Source: Punctularia strigosozonata HHB-11173 SS5 (Eukaryota; Basidiomycota; Agaricomycetes; Corticiales; Punctulariaceae). From it: 64,000 nt of DNA. The stretch is from assembly GCF_000264995.1 (NCBI RefSeq), contig NW_006767440.1, positions 614,787 through 678,786 of the forward strand, written 5' to 3'. The notes under the pieces were generated by a model. That model was not told where the DNA came from. It worked only from the letters and a program-made list of their open reading frames with translations, and ran no database searches. How positions within the stretch are numbered: position 1 is the first letter of the stretch; the number at the start of each line of letters is the position of its first letter. A program made the translations under genes and the position numbers. Below, piece by piece: positions 11,525 through 22,898 of the stretch.

Positions 11525-12693
11525 ATGCACACCAGCGAATACGACTACCTCTTCAAGCTCCTCCTCATTGGAGACTCCGGTGTCGGCAAGGTGCGCGCGC
11601 CTTTGTTCAGATAACAGGACGACTTTGATGGGGCTCACTCGCGACTGCGTTTTGTCCTTTGCGTTGTATAGTCCTGCTTGCTCCTCCGTTTCGCGGACGA
11701 CACGTACACGGAGAGCTACATCTCGACTATTGGTGTTGACTTCAAGATCCGGACGATTGAGTTGGAGGGCAAGACCGTGAAACTGCAGATTGTGAGTAGT
11801 CACGGTCGCTTCGTAATGATTCGTGTCGTCCTGGCGCCTGGTTTGCGCCTGGTGGAGTCGACCGTTGGCAGGACTCTCTCTGGAACGACGCTTGCCACAG
11901 GCCGACTTCACCGGGTTCGGACGACGGTGGCCACGCTTCCTCCCTTCTCTGCCTTGTTCATGAGCGCGTCACGCTAACGTTGCCCTTTCCGTCCAAATTA
12001 GTGGGACACTGCAGGTCAGCTCGTTGCTCGACTTGAGAGCGCCAGGTCGACTCAATTCCGTTTCATTCGCTCATAGGGCAGGAGCGCTTCCGTACGATCA
12101 CGTCCTCGTACTACAGAGGGGCACACGGCATCATCGTCGTATACGACGTCACCGATAACGGTATGCCGAGCTGCGTGCCCGTTCCGCAGCTTTCATATGA
12201 CGCTCATATACGTGCGTTCGCCAGACACGTTCACGAACGTCAAGCAATGGCTGCAGGAGATTGACCGCTACGCGTCTGAGGGCGTGAACAAGCTCCTCGT
12301 CGGCAACAAGTCGGACTTGACCAGCAAGAAGGTGGTCGAGTACAGCGTGGCCAAGGTGAGGCAAACGATGCCAATCTCTGTGCGGGTTCGTCCCATTCTC
12401 ACTCGCCCGATCACCCGTTTTTACGTATAGGACTTCGCGGACCAATTGTCGATTCCGTTCCTCGAGACCTCGGCGAAGAACGCTACCAATGTCGAGCAGG
12501 CCTTCTTGACCATGGCGAAGCAGATTAAGGACCGGTATGTCATCCTGCAGCTCATGTCCGCGGGAGTCGCTGACGGTCTCCGTCACCGTCTGTCAGGATG
12601 GGATCCACCTCCACCGCGTCCGGCCCCGGCAAGACCTCGACCGTCACGCCCGGACAGAGCGTGCAACAGCAGGCCTCGGGTGGCTGCTGCTAA
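11525..12693 (+). CDS. YPT1: Rab GTPase YPT1/RAB1
   Basis: Small GTPase controlling ER-to-Golgi traffic and autophagosome formation, acting on membranes through a double prenylated tail. Seven exons: 11525-11590, 11672-11791, 12002-12014, 12077-12160, 12225-12355, 12431-12534 and 12597-12693, for 204 residues. GDSGVGKS (P-loop), [13 protein letters not shown] (switch I), [20 protein letters not shown] (switch II), NKSD and ETSAKN (guanine base) are all intact. The protein ends [14 protein letters not shown] and the [15 protein letters not shown] stretch are typical of the Rab1/Ypt1 subfamily. The third exon is only 13 bases and splits the WDTAG motif. Confidence 0.97.
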
Positions 12694-13520
12694 GCAGCGT
12701 ACCTACCCGCTCGCGCCTCTCTTCCGCTCGCCGCCTATGCCCCGACCCTTACTGCCCGCCCCTCTAAGCGGGCCCACCTCATCGGACATCTCGCGTGTCT
12801 CGCCACCCTGCAAATTTCCTCCCTCTTTATACCGTTGCGCTTTCTCGCCCTCACTTACTGGGTAAACGAGTGGCAGTAGTAGACGTTGTCAGCTAGGCTA
12901 CCGGGCGGATGTGAACGTTGTTGTGTGATATATTCCAGGATGCTTGCTTGCCACTAATACAGTACGGATTCCCTTTAAACCGTATCCGAAGTCGCCACGC
13001 CGTGAGTGGCTATTGGCCGAGGGTGTAAATCTGACATTGGGTTGGCGATCTTCTTTGCCGTCTATACATATGCATTGATCACAATCTGAGAACTCGCGGC
13101 ACCCCCCCCCTCCCTGGTTGGCATGCGTGCACGCACGAGCGCGCGAACGACGCAGAATTTAGAAGGCGCTGCGCAGTCCGTATCGGTGTAATGTATACGT
13201 TCCGTTCGTATTTATTTCGGGATATTTCGCGTTCTCGTATGTAACGTCCGTGACCGGGCGCCCATGCAAGGCCCACGCCAACGTCGACGCCAGATGGCGC
13301 TTGGCTCCGCCGAGCCGTGCCTTGTCTTGCCGCTAATAGCCGCTCGCTATACTTATGGATACCGATCCGCATCGCTCTCTCTAGATCTCATCTGATTTGC
13401 TGTTACATTAACACAACCCTTGGCTGAGCTGCGGAGCCTGCGTACGATGCCCGCGTTTCGGCAGGGTCCTTGGCCGCTTTTATTGCAGGATTGGGCCGAA
13501 ATCGGCTCACGCACTTGGCG

Positions 13521-13534
13521 ATATATATATATAT
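13521..13534. repeat. (AT)n microsatellite
   Basis: Seven perfect AT units. Confidence 0.9.
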
Positions 13535-13891
13535 GTCAGCGATATCGCTGGGGCTGAGCAATGTAAAGTAATACTCAAAGAGTTAGAGCGAATCGTTGGG
13601 TCATGGCGTGCACCGTATCGCATATCGCGTGGAGGCTCGGACTTGCCCAGAGCCACGGCCATGGCTGACTGACCCCCTTCGAAACTGCGCCCGAAGGCCG
13701 CCCCCCCTCCTTACAACTTTGTAAGGCGATACATATATGCTGCATGGCTCACGACGCTGATCGTTTTTCTGTCATGCGGCGCAGGCGAACAAGGGTACTT
13801 GTACATGCAAATAGACGATAAGTTCGGATGCGGTTGTGTCTATTATAAGAGTACAAGAATGCGGCGGGCGGAAATGCTGATGACGATGTGA

Positions 13892-13913
13892 ATGATGATG
13901 ATGATGATGATGA
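13892..13913. repeat. (ATG)n microsatellite
   Basis: Perfect trinucleotide run of about seven units, preceded by imperfect units from about 13876. Confidence 0.9.
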
Positions 13914-14641
13914 GGTTACTACTACTGCATATGCAAACAAATGTTGGTTGTGCAAGGTCCTTCTTTCTTCGTTGAAACCGAGCCGCTTTTTCCCCCCGCC
14001 CCCCGCTCCCCCCGTTTCCGGCGTCTGCGTGCGATGAATGAGGAAAAAGAGATCAGGTGTCACTTTCATCCGGGCGTATGGGAGCGACCTCTCATCCGGG
14101 CTCCCGTGGTACCTCCTGCTTCCGACTCCCGAGAAGTAAAATCCGTTCCAAGTTCATCGTTCATGCCCCCCCCCCCTCCCTCCCGGGTGAATGGGATCCG
14201 TTTCTCCCTTGTTTTTTCTTTTACAGCCTCCGGGGCCCAAAAAGCTCAGCGATTCATGTGAGGCGATTCGAAAAACGTCGAGCGTGCCGTGTCCGTGCGT
14301 GCGGGCGTGCCTGGGTGGTGAAGTGCGGTAGCGCCCTGAGCTCGGTAAAGATCGCCAATCTCCCCTTTCCCGCCCCCATCCCCCCCCCCTCTCCTATATC
14401 CGGCTATGGCCGAAATCGCTCTTCTTGCCAAACGGACCGTGCGACAGGACGGGATAAGAAGAAAAGAAAGATGGGTATAAGGTGCGTGCGGAACCCGTTG
14501 GGCGAGCGTGACAGTCCGGCTCTAGCGAAAACGCAGGCCACACGGGCTAGTGTAGAGAACCGAGTGGTTGGCTTGGTAACGCTTTCTAAAGCGCTTACCA
14601 CCGATGCAGGATGCGTTGAGAGAGAGAGGAGGCGCGCCGGT

Positions 14642-15604
14642 TCACCGCCAGCCCGCGCTGATCCCGTACTGCGATGCGTATGCGAGCAACCGTTCCCGCG
14701 GGCCGGTCGACGACGCTGCGGGCAGGAGCATGGCTGCGGAGGAGGAGGAGGAGGAGGAGGAAGAAGAAGAAGAGGAATAAGAGGCGGGACCGGCGTGCGG
14801 CCTCCTGTGCCGCGAAGACGCCGCCGTCGTCGCGCTCTTCTTCTTCGTCGTCGTCGTCGTCTGGGCCGCGGTTGGGAGCGCGACCATGCGCCGCTTGTTC
14901 GCCGATTCTCCCGGTTCTGCTGCTGCTGGGGCGGCGGGGGAGGAGGAGGAGGAGGAGGAGTCGGCGCGCTTGCGCTTCGGCGGCCGGTGGGTGTAGGGCG
15001 AGTGGGAGAGATCGTCGTCGACGTCGGGGAGGTCGGCGAAGCGGAGAAAGGTGGGGGAGTGGTAGGGGAGCGGTTTGGGCGCGACGAGGGGGACGGCGCA
15101 GACGACGTGGATGGGTTCCGGGGTCGTGCAGGGCGAGGGGGTGGTGAGCGCGGAGGAGGACATCGAGGAGCACGAGTCGGACGGCGAGGGCGGGAAGTCT
15201 GTGTGTGTAGTGGTGTTTCTTGTTAGGAACCGGGAAGAAAAGAAAAATCCGTGTGCGGTCGCTTGGTGAGAGAGGAACTTACGGATGACGTCCGGGAAGG
15301 GTGGGCATGGCGGTAGTGCGCTGCTGCCTTCGTGATAGGATGGTCCGTACGCGGCGAGTTCGGCGGGCATCGGGTATGGCGGCCACTGGAAGGCGGACTC
15401 GAGGGTGGGGAAGGTGAGTGGCGCGGGGTAGGTCATCGGTGCGGTAGGGTAGCCGTAGACGGCGGAGGAGGGCCCGGCTTGCGGGGGACGGGGGGCAGCG
15501 CGCACGACGGGCGGGGAGGACATGGGTAAGGTGCTGAGGGAGATGTCGAGCGGCTGGAGCTGGGACTCAGTGCTGATGCTGGCGGCGGAGGGGACAGCGG
15601 GCAT
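14642..15604 (-). CDS. Serine/proline-rich protein of unknown function
   Basis: Two exons joined over an 84-base intron (15199-15282, gtaagt to cacacacag) give 292 residues starting MPAVPSAASISTESQ. The protein is mostly disordered: proline-rich N-terminal half, a short conserved-looking patch (YHSPTFLRFADLPDVDDDL), a basic PPKRKR stretch that could act in nuclear import, then long polyserine and polythreonine runs. It ends YASQYGISAGWR. The DNA carries GGA/TCC repeats, so the opposite strand is also open; that strand is rejected because it has no plausible domain. The ATG chosen is the first in frame. No family recognised. Confidence 0.6.
   Translation of the reverse strand: MPAVPSAASISTESQLQPLDISLSTLPMSSPPVVRAAPRPPQAGPSSAVYGYPTAPMTYPAPLTFPTLESAFQWPPYPMPAELAAYGPSYHEGSSALPPCPPFPDVIRKFLSHQATAHGFFFSSRFLTRNTTTHTDFPPSPSDSCSSMSSSALTTPSPCTTPEPIHVVCAVPLVAPKPLPYHSPTFLRFADLPDVDDDLSHSPYTHRPPKRKRADSSSSSSSPAAPAAAEPGESANKRRMVALPTAAQTTTTTKKKSATTAASSRHRRPHAGPASYSSSSSSSSSSSSSAAMLLPAASSTGPRERLLAYASQYGISAGWR
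14731..14780. repeat. (GGA)n/(GAA)n tract inside the serine-rich gene
   Basis: Purine trinucleotide runs that encode the polyserine stretch on the minus strand. A likely source of length variation. Confidence 0.8.
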
Positions 15605-16419
15605 GGGGCGGAAGGAGGTCACGACGGCGATCGCGCGCTGGGGGTCTTATAGTGCCGGGTGGATAGTCGGAGGCGGTCATTGATTCGGTTGGATGATGTT
15701 GCAATCGCTTTGGGCCGCTGTCACGGCTGCGTAACGCGGGGGCTGAGGGGCGCGGGTGGTTCATGGGCATGGCTCAAGGGCAGCCGTGGCTGGGCGCCGC
15801 GTGTAAGTCGGGAGAAATCAGCTACGGAGATCACATCGACCGAACCGGAAGAGCTGCTCACGCGAGCTCGGCTTCTCTAGCTTGCCACCGCGGCTCACGA
15901 AACGCAGACCCATCCGTTCGTCTTGCGTCTCTTTCTCTCGCGCACACGCCCATTTCGCAGTCGCGCTCGCAACATCATCTCTCAAGGTGCGCAACACCCC
16001 CTTTCCCGCGGGGGCTTTTTCATCAGCCCCACCTGCAAACGATCACGCTCCCTGATCGATCCGCCTGCCACCCGGCTGCTGTATCTCTCTTTGTGTCTCT
16101 GTTCGCTCCGCGTCTGGCAGGGCGTTCCTTTATTTTTAGGGCTCGTTTAAGGAACCCCCTTTGCCGCAAAAAGGAAAAGAGACAAAAAAGAAAGTTCAAT
16201 AATCTCGGTTTCAGATGCAGAACCACCAGAACCTTCTTCTTTCGTGTCACCAGCTTCTACCGCCAAGCGACCGCGAATGGTGGTATCGGCGCCGCCACCC
16301 GGTCACCTAGCAGCCACTACTGTCACTGCTCTGCTCATGCCCGCCGGTCGAGCACTGCTGCGACTGCGACTGCCACCGCGACCGCGGCTAATGGAACCTG
16401 GTGCTGCGACTGGACCCGG
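15605..16419. other. Intergenic/upstream region, no clear gene
   Basis: Upstream of the serine-rich gene and of the damaged mL49 locus. A plus-strand frame is open over 15763-16458, but most of it has no recognisable protein character. Its 3' part around 16215-16450 is alanine- and proline-rich, as mL49 N-termini often are. Confidence 0.35.
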
Positions 16420-16873
16420 TCATGCCGCACCGCCCTCGCCCTCTCCGTAACTTCGTGACCCGTTACCGCCGGCAGCAATCTACCCGTGTACACCGACATT
16501 AGGAACTCGAACCGCGTCCTGGTGTCTATCTGAAACGTCCAGGGCGATGCGCCGGTGAGACAGCTTTCCTCTCTCCACATTCATCAACCCTATACTTGAC
16601 ACGCCCCTGCGTTCCTTTTACCTTCCTTTCCTTTATACCTTCCTTCTCCCCACAACGACGCAACCTTTATTATCTTTCATTCATTCATCTATTTACCGTG
16701 CTTCGGAACGATTAACGCAAAAAAAAAAAACGTGGATTCGTTTTTTTTGGTTTGTTTGTTTTGTTTTGTTTTGTTTTGTTTTGTTTTGCAGCTTTTGGCG
16801 AGGCGCCTGGTGGCGGGTCTGACGGCGCAGCTCAAGCCCACATCATCTCGAACAAGTCGTGGGCCGTGTTGCC
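16420..16873 (+). pseudogene. IMG2: Damaged mitochondrial ribosomal protein mL49 (IMG2)-like gene
   Basis: Pieces of the mL49/Img2 domain are visible in order. FVTR lies at about 16455. TAGSNLPVYTDIRNSNRVLV follows at 16467-16525, then NVQGDA near 16532-16550. After an apparent intron ending in a TTTTG-rich tract and cag at 16790, LLARRLVAGL follows. QAHIISNKSWAVL in another frame and a TAA come last. Img2 proteins usually read NLPVYTDIRNxGTR, then IRNVxGD, then LAxDL. Here one frame change precedes TAGSN, a TGA stands where the arginine before NVQGD is expected, and another frame change follows LVAGL. It may be decayed, or the assembly may hold errors in a real gene. Confidence 0.45.
16751..16788 (+). 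repeat. (TTTTG)n repeat at an intron 3' end
   Basis: Tandem TTTTG units run directly into a ttttgcag acceptor of the mL49-like gene, so the repeat forms its polypyrimidine tract. Confidence 0.8.
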
Positions 16874-18606
16874 GTCGCGCCGGGTTTAACCATTTATCTG
16901 GAATTTGCGGATGTCGTGACGGGGACAGGATATCGCGTGGGTGAGGGGAGGGGGGGGCGTGACGAGGGACTGCCCCGGCTTCAGATGGAGATGGCTTCTT
17001 TGGACTTTTTCGCGGAGGTCTATCATAGATGGAAGCCCAGAGGGATGTCGACGTGGGTTCGCGGGTTGCAGGATTCAGCTCCAACGGGCTGCGCGGTAGC
17101 AAGCGCCAGGGCCTCAACTAATGATAATCAACACCTATCGCGTTAATGAATTGATCAAAGAGCTGACTGACGAGCGATGAGCGATGTGATGATGGTGGCC
17201 CGAAAGTCAGAGGGGCAAGTGTGACAGTCGAGCGGGCCTGTTTGGATCAGCGTCGGGCTGATGCTAATCTCATGGGAGACCGCGCGGCAGCCGCTACCGA
17301 CCAAGTAGTACCAGCGCGTTATCTATAGATGCGAACCTTGCTAAGGCGTTTTACGGTCCCATGTGCTTTGGTGTCGTATACTGATCGTCGTAACCCGCGC
17401 TCTCTCGTGCCTTGGGAGCTCTCTCCTCAACTCTATTGGGTTCCTGGATGAAGAGATTCGGATGACATGTACAATCACAACCCCCCCTTTGACGTCGGTA
17501 TAGTCACGCTTTGCGATATCCGGTCTCAGCTCCCTGGGCCTTCCCGCTCCCGCGTCCTCGACGCTGATCGCTTATGGACACTCCACTACCCTCGGTGCCC
17601 CGGGGCCGGTACGATAAGCGACGAGCGGCGACGCGCCCGGGGGGCGTGGGGTGGGTTGCAGTAAGTAAGTAATAAATAGCTTACGGCCCATTCAGATTCT
17701 CCCGGTTTTTTCGTGAAAAGCGCTCAGCGTTCGCTGTCCTATATATGTGATCTCCCGCGATCGTTGACATGTATCAGCTGGAAAGACCAGATAGAAGAGA
17801 CCCGCTTTCTGTGATTATGATCATTATGATCATTGCTTTTTTTTCGTCGTTCCCGGTTCGCGATTCGGATCAGCGTTTTCGTGGGGTAGGGACATCTCTG
17901 GAGACTAACACGATTTTTGACTGCATCAGTTCGGATCCTTCCTCCAACCCACTCTGAACTTTGTTGTTCGCGTGATGATCTATCATGCCAGTGCTGCTTG
18001 CTGCTGCGCGTTCGCGCACCACCCACCACGCATCTGTGAAATCATACTTACTACATCCGAACTGTGGTGAGGAAGGGTATCCACCCGACGTTCGCGATGC
18101 GGACGTCAACGTTCGGGTGTGTGTGACGCGCAACGTGATGGCCCATCATCGGTTCACGCAGAGTTATTATAAGTATAAGTAACCCAGTTCGGATGGCCAG
18201 CGACGAGACGAGTGACGAGCTGAGCTGATGCGCGTGCAAATCCCACCCGCGGGTTTTGCAGGCCCGTCGTGCGTGACGGCGGCGCGAGAGGGGGACAGAT
18301 GCGACGGCGGGGAAGGGGGTCGCGACGAAGACGGGAATAATCAATGATCGACGCCGTTCGGGGGACGGCGTGCACAGCGTTTGGCAACCCGGGAGAAAGC
18401 GATATAAATAGAGTTTCTGGCATAGACGCCGAGATAGACGCCCGCGCCACAACGTGCGGCACCCACCCTCTGCCGAGATTTCCGAGTCACCGGACTTTGC
18501 GAGCTGCCCTGAGCCCCTGGACGCGGGTGGGCCGTGTGGTTTCCCCATCTTCTCGCTTGCCGCTCTCAGCTTGGTCTTTCGCGCCCTCGGACGGTACCAT
18601 TCAAAG
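16874..18606. other. Intergenic, no gene recognised
   Basis: About 1.7 kb upstream of PDX1. I looked for tRNA, 5S rRNA and short exons and saw none that I could support. The 18400-18600 part is the likely PDX1 promoter and 5' leader. Confidence 0.5.
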
Positions 18607-20552
18607 ATGAGCAACACCCCGGTCGCATCCCCCGTGCCGACGCCGTCGGTGCCCCACGGCGTGGGCCACGTCCCGTCGCACTCCGTCGCGCCGTCGCGAT
18701 CCGCGACGACCGCGCCCGGAGCGAACAGCAGCGCCGCCATCGGATCCTACGGCGTACGTCTCTACGCTCGATTGCCCTTTCACATCAGGCCCGCTCACGA
18801 TTTATTGCAACTTCGCGTTCGGCTTGATCTGTCGTTTCAAAACGACTGTGGATCCGCTTCTCATGGGGGGTTCGTGGGGCTTTCGTTCCGACGCTATTCA
18901 GGTCAAATCGGGCCTGGCGCAGATGCTGAAAGGCGGTGTGATCATGGACGTGACGACTCCGGAGCAGGTGCGTTTGTTCCCCGCGATACCCCCGATCTCT
19001 GTCCCCGTTATACCCTTCCTCTGCCTTTGCGGCGCGCGGGGACACGGACGAAAAGGGGTTGAAAAAAAGAAAGCAGGAGCGCTGATGTTGATATTTTCTT
19101 GCTATCTCTCCCTACGTGCGTGACAACAGGCGCGCATAGCAGAAGAAGCGGGCGCGTGTGCCGTCATGGCGCTCGAGCGCGTCCCGGCGGACATCCGCGC
19201 TGAAGGTGGCGTCGCGCGTATGGTAAGCAAGCACCTCCTCCGACCCACCCACGCGGGAGGTTTCCCCCCCCCCCCTCCATACTGACCGGGAAGGCATTGT
19301 GTTGCAGAGCGACCCGGCTATGATCAAGAAGATCGTCGAGGCGGTGACGATCCCCGTCATGGCTAAGGTCCGGATCGGGCACATCGTCGAGGCACAGGCA
19401 AGCAGCGCTTCCGTGCTCCCGTTTTCTGCGTCGTCGAACGCGTCTCTCTGTCTATAGATCTTGCAAGCCATCGGCGTAGACTACATCGACGAGTCGGAGG
19501 TGCTCACGCCCGCGGATGACCAGGTCCGTGCTACGCTTCTCTCTTTTCTCCTTCCGTGCCCCCCCACATCTTCTGACCCACGGTCTCGCCATTCACAGCA
19601 CCACATCAACAAGCAGGCGTTCAAGGTGCCGTTCGTGTGTGGTTGCCGCAACCTGGGCGAGGCGCTGCGCCGCATCTCGGAGGGCGCCACCATGATCCGC
19701 ACCAAGGGCGAGGCCGGCACGGGCAACGTCGTCGAGGCCGTGCGCCACCAGCGCGCGGTCAGCGCCGACATCCGTCGCGCGGCGAGCATGAACGAAGAAG
19801 AGCTGTACGCGTTCGCGAAGGACCTCCAGGCGCCGTTCCACCTCCTCAAGGAGACCGCCCGGCTGAAGCGCCTCCCCGTCGTCAACTTCGCGGCGGGCGG
19901 TATCGCGACCCCAGGTGAGCGTTCATCAGGATCTCGTGATCAACGTTAAAAGAGCATGGTCGGGGCTGCGGACGGGATGGCTGATCGACCCACCCTATAC
20001 AGCCGACGCTGCTCTCATGATGCAACTGGGATGTGATGGAGGTACGGATATATCGTCCTCTTCTTTCCCTGGCGCGTTATCTTACGGCTCACCCACTCGC
20101 GCTCCAGTGTTCGTGGGCTCTGGCATATTCCACGTCAGTACAATATGTATCCAACACCGCCTTTGGTCTATTGCTGATGAACCCTCTCGCAGTCCGGAGA
20201 TCCCGCGAAGCGCGCCCGCGCGATCGTCCAAGCCGTGAGTGCTCTCATGTTTTCAACACGCAGTTCACCCTGATGCGAATCGCGTATTCTTAGGTGACGC
20301 ACTACAATAACCCGAAGCTGCTCGCGGAGGTAAGTGTGGATCGATAAGGTTTCTAGTCTTCCTATCATACATTAGCCCTGACCGGGGTCATGCCGCGTTA
20401 CAGGTTTCGGAGGATCTGGGTCCCGCAATGGTCGGTCTGACGATGTGAGTGTCACGGACGGCTGGCGGCGACCTCCGCATAGCGGTACTGATGTACCCTT
20501 GCTTAGTTCCGACGATATCAAGGGCGGAAAGATGGCTGGCCGCGGCTGGTAA
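18607..20552 (+). CDS. PDX1: Pyridoxal 5'-phosphate synthase subunit PDX1/SNZ
   Basis: Catalytic subunit of the DXP-independent vitamin B6 pathway. It makes PLP from ribose 5-phosphate, glyceraldehyde 3-phosphate and ammonia supplied by the glutaminase PDX2/SNO. About ten exons join into a (beta/alpha)8 barrel. Markers are [44 protein letters not shown] with one active-site lysine, [16 protein letters not shown], and [15 protein letters not shown] with the second. Then come [20 protein letters not shown], the phosphate site [14 protein letters not shown], and the end [10 protein letters not shown] disordered Ser/Pro/His-rich extension of about 45 residues precedes the barrel. No PDX2 gene is next to it. 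Confidence 0.95.
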
Positions 20553-20852
20553 AAGCAGTTCGGCTCGTGCGTTTCGAGCGTTTCGAGCGTCGCCGCGTTA
20601 CTTCATGCTCCGTATACGGCTCGAGGGCGCTATACCGGTGCATGATTCGTTCCGACCGGCGGGCATCGTTCATTCATCGCGAGGCTGGTCTGCAGATACA
20701 TAGACAGAAGCAAAATCATAAATGTTGTATTTTTGGCGGGAATTTCGGCGAGACGGTGACGTCATTACTCGGTACACCCGCGCTTGAGCTTGGACGAACG
20801 CTACCATTACCCTCCGTTATTCACCCCTTGCACGCGACCAACTCTATCTATC

Positions 20853-21362
20853 ATGGCGGCTCTTTTCCAGAAGACCACATCCAGTGCGAAAGCGAGAGGT
20901 CGCACCGCAGACGACGACCTGACCGATTTCATATCTGTAACTTGCCCGCACTTCCGCCCCGAATTGAGAACTCAGGAGCTGAGAAAACTTCCCATTCAGC
21001 GCGACCCGAACGCGAAATACACATTCGACAGCGAGCGCGGTGCTCCCGAGTCCGAGATATGCCGCAACGTCGATGGGAAGGACGATTGCATAAAGGTGAG
21101 CACTCCACTCCCATGACCCGGCGACCATCGCGCGCATAGCTTGACCGGTAACCCTGACCAACCGTCACTGCCGTGTTAGATCCGAATGTACTCCACGCAA
21201 CTCTTCGAAGCCATGCAGGTCCGTACTATATCAGCTGCCATGGCTTCCTCGTTCCCGTATGCTCATACGCTGCTGCGCTTCTAGGCGAGAGGTTTCTACT
21301 GTGCGCTTCCCATGGATCCTGGAAGGACGCATATGGAGTGCCGCAAGAAGCCCAAGGCGTGA
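20853..21362 (+). CDS. Small cysteine-containing protein, unknown function
   Basis: Three exons (20853-21095, 21180-21218, 21285-21362) give 119 residues, from MAALFQKTTSS to the end ECRKKPKA. Phases agree at both GT-AG introns and the start lies in a good ATCATGG context. Five cysteines are spread along the chain (CPHF, EICRN, DDCIK, FYCAL, MECRK). There is no signal peptide or membrane segment. The segment RMYSTQLFEAMQARGFYCAL looks like a folded helix-strand unit. Family not recognised. It lies 300 bases after PDX1 on the same strand. Confidence 0.65.
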
Positions 21363-21883
21363 GGGCACCATAGGCGCCGATTACCTTCCCATCGCGATAT
21401 TCATACATGTACTTCATATCCGAGGATACGGCGCATCTTTAGGAGAGACGACCGGACGCTCACCCACTGTATTATAGCGTAAATCACAGGCTGCATGTTC
21501 TTCGCGCGGGAAGGGGAGATGAGCCGGCGATGCAAACGAGTCGTTCATGAGAGGTCGGGTCTCCGACCGGAAGTTCCTTCGTCATCGGCATCGGAGATGC
21601 TGCTGTCCCGCGAGAGGGCGGTTGCGTGCTCTGCGCTTCATTGGGGGGTGCGTGTCGCAGCTTCAGGCTGAAGAATGACCGCGACGAAGCGTCCGTTGGC
21701 GTTTCAGCCTGCCGTTTGGCGGCCGGAAATGGATCTTCGGCATGTCGTGCGACACCCTCGACCCTTCATGCTACGATTTCACTCGTATAAACTGCGATGG
21801 CGAAGCGCGTCTGGACTCGGTGTTGGTCAGTCGGCCATCATTGGTCATATGAACGGTTTACCTTGTGGTGCATCCGCTGCCAT
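21363..21883. other. Intergenic, no gene seen
   Basis: Convergent 3' region between the small protein gene and cyclin L. No motif recognised. Confidence 0.5.
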
Positions 21884-22898
21884 TCACCTGGTTGCGTTGC
21901 TCTCTAGCCATTTCCGCACGTCCTTCTTGGTCAGCATGCCCACTACCCTGCGCCTATCTTCCGGAGTTCGCTCCCTGTACAACGACATCACGTATCCGCA
22001 CACGGTCCACACGTCCTCCCATTCCGCGTCGAACAGCTCCCACCAGCACGTCGGAGGGTCAGAGGGTAGGCTGATACCCATGTTCCGCGTTGCGAGGAGT
22101 ATCGCGGCGCTTACGATGGTAGGGATGCTGTATAAGGCGTAGACAGGAGTCTGAAGGCTGGGATACGGATGAGCTTGGCCCCATGCGCGAGGAAGGACGA
22201 GGCGTACGCATCGTTGAGATAGCCCCACGCCATCGTCATCGCGTCGTCCTTTGTTGCCAGCCCCAACACTTGCATGTAGTTTACCAGGGTCCCGTACGGC
22301 AGCACGACGTGCACGTTGAACCCCAGACGCTTCAATAGCTGCATCTCCGACACGACGATCGCGTCCTTGAGATCGTAGAAAGTGTTCCCAAAGTACGACA
22401 TGGGCGCGTATTTGAACTCTTGCAGGGTGGATTTGGAGGCGTGCAGGATGCGCTGGTGCAGCAGGTCGTACACGTTGACAAGGTCGCGGATGCGAAGCGG
22501 ACACTCTTCCAGCTTCGAGGCGAGATACAGAGCGCCCATGCCTACGTCCTACGTATAGCCGCCTGTGAGCAGCAGCTCGATAGGACTAGGACGACAAGAC
22601 CACTCACCCCGATCCCAAAGTGCTTCATGGACGACACGTACCAGAATCTCTGGAAGAGGATCTGTGCTGTAGCAACGGCCACTTGTTTCCTATCTCAAAA
22701 TACGGTGGTTGAGGTCGCGAGCCGCGTCCTATGTGACGAGCATGGAGCTTACTGCCTCAGGAGGACCCCGGCCTCGTGTATGAGCTTGCACCCGTACGCG
22801 CGCAGATCGTCTTCAAAGTCCGCGGGAATCCCATCTTCGCGAGATGGTGTTTTCAATATCTGTTCATACGAAGCCAGCGGGACGAGAGTAGTAGCCAT
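21884..22898 (-). CDS. Cyclin L-like cyclin
   Basis: Regulatory partner of a transcription- and splicing-linked CDK (CDK11/Pch1 class), expected in the nucleus. Starts MATTLVPLASYEQILKTP; the next exons carry QVAVATAQILFQRFWYVSSM and then MGALYLASKLEECPLRIRD, the cyclin box with its lysine-glutamate pair. LQEFKYAPMSYFGNTFYDLK, EMQLLKRLGFNVHV and the second cyclin fold (IPTIVSAAILLATRNMGISL) follow. LPPYG-like LPYGTLVNYMQ and WGYLNDAYASSFL fit cyclin L/Ania-6 relatives. About five exons. There is no C-terminal RS domain, unlike animal cyclin L. Confidence 0.85.

Larger units (their letters stand above)
12694..14641. other. Intergenic with simple repeats, no gene recognised
   Basis: About 1.9 kb between convergent YPT1 and the serine-rich gene. 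It has an AT dinucleotide run at 13521-13534, a GAT-type run at 13892-13913, and several C or T homopolymers near 13988-14000 and 14164-14185. No coding exon or RNA gene was identified. Confidence 0.5.

Noticed and set aside
13079-13372. Possible small gene on the minus strand downstream of YPT1
   Set aside because: Low-complexity translation with no motif or splice support.
14674-15226. Long plus-strand frames rich in Arg and Gly opposite the serine-rich gene
   Set aside because: They mirror GGA/TCC repeats. The minus strand has a proper ATG, a consensus intron and a more protein-like N-terminal half.
17140-18600. tRNA or 5S rRNA gene in the long intergenic region
   Set aside because: No B-box (GGTTCGANTCC-like) or 5S internal control region was found by eye on either strand.
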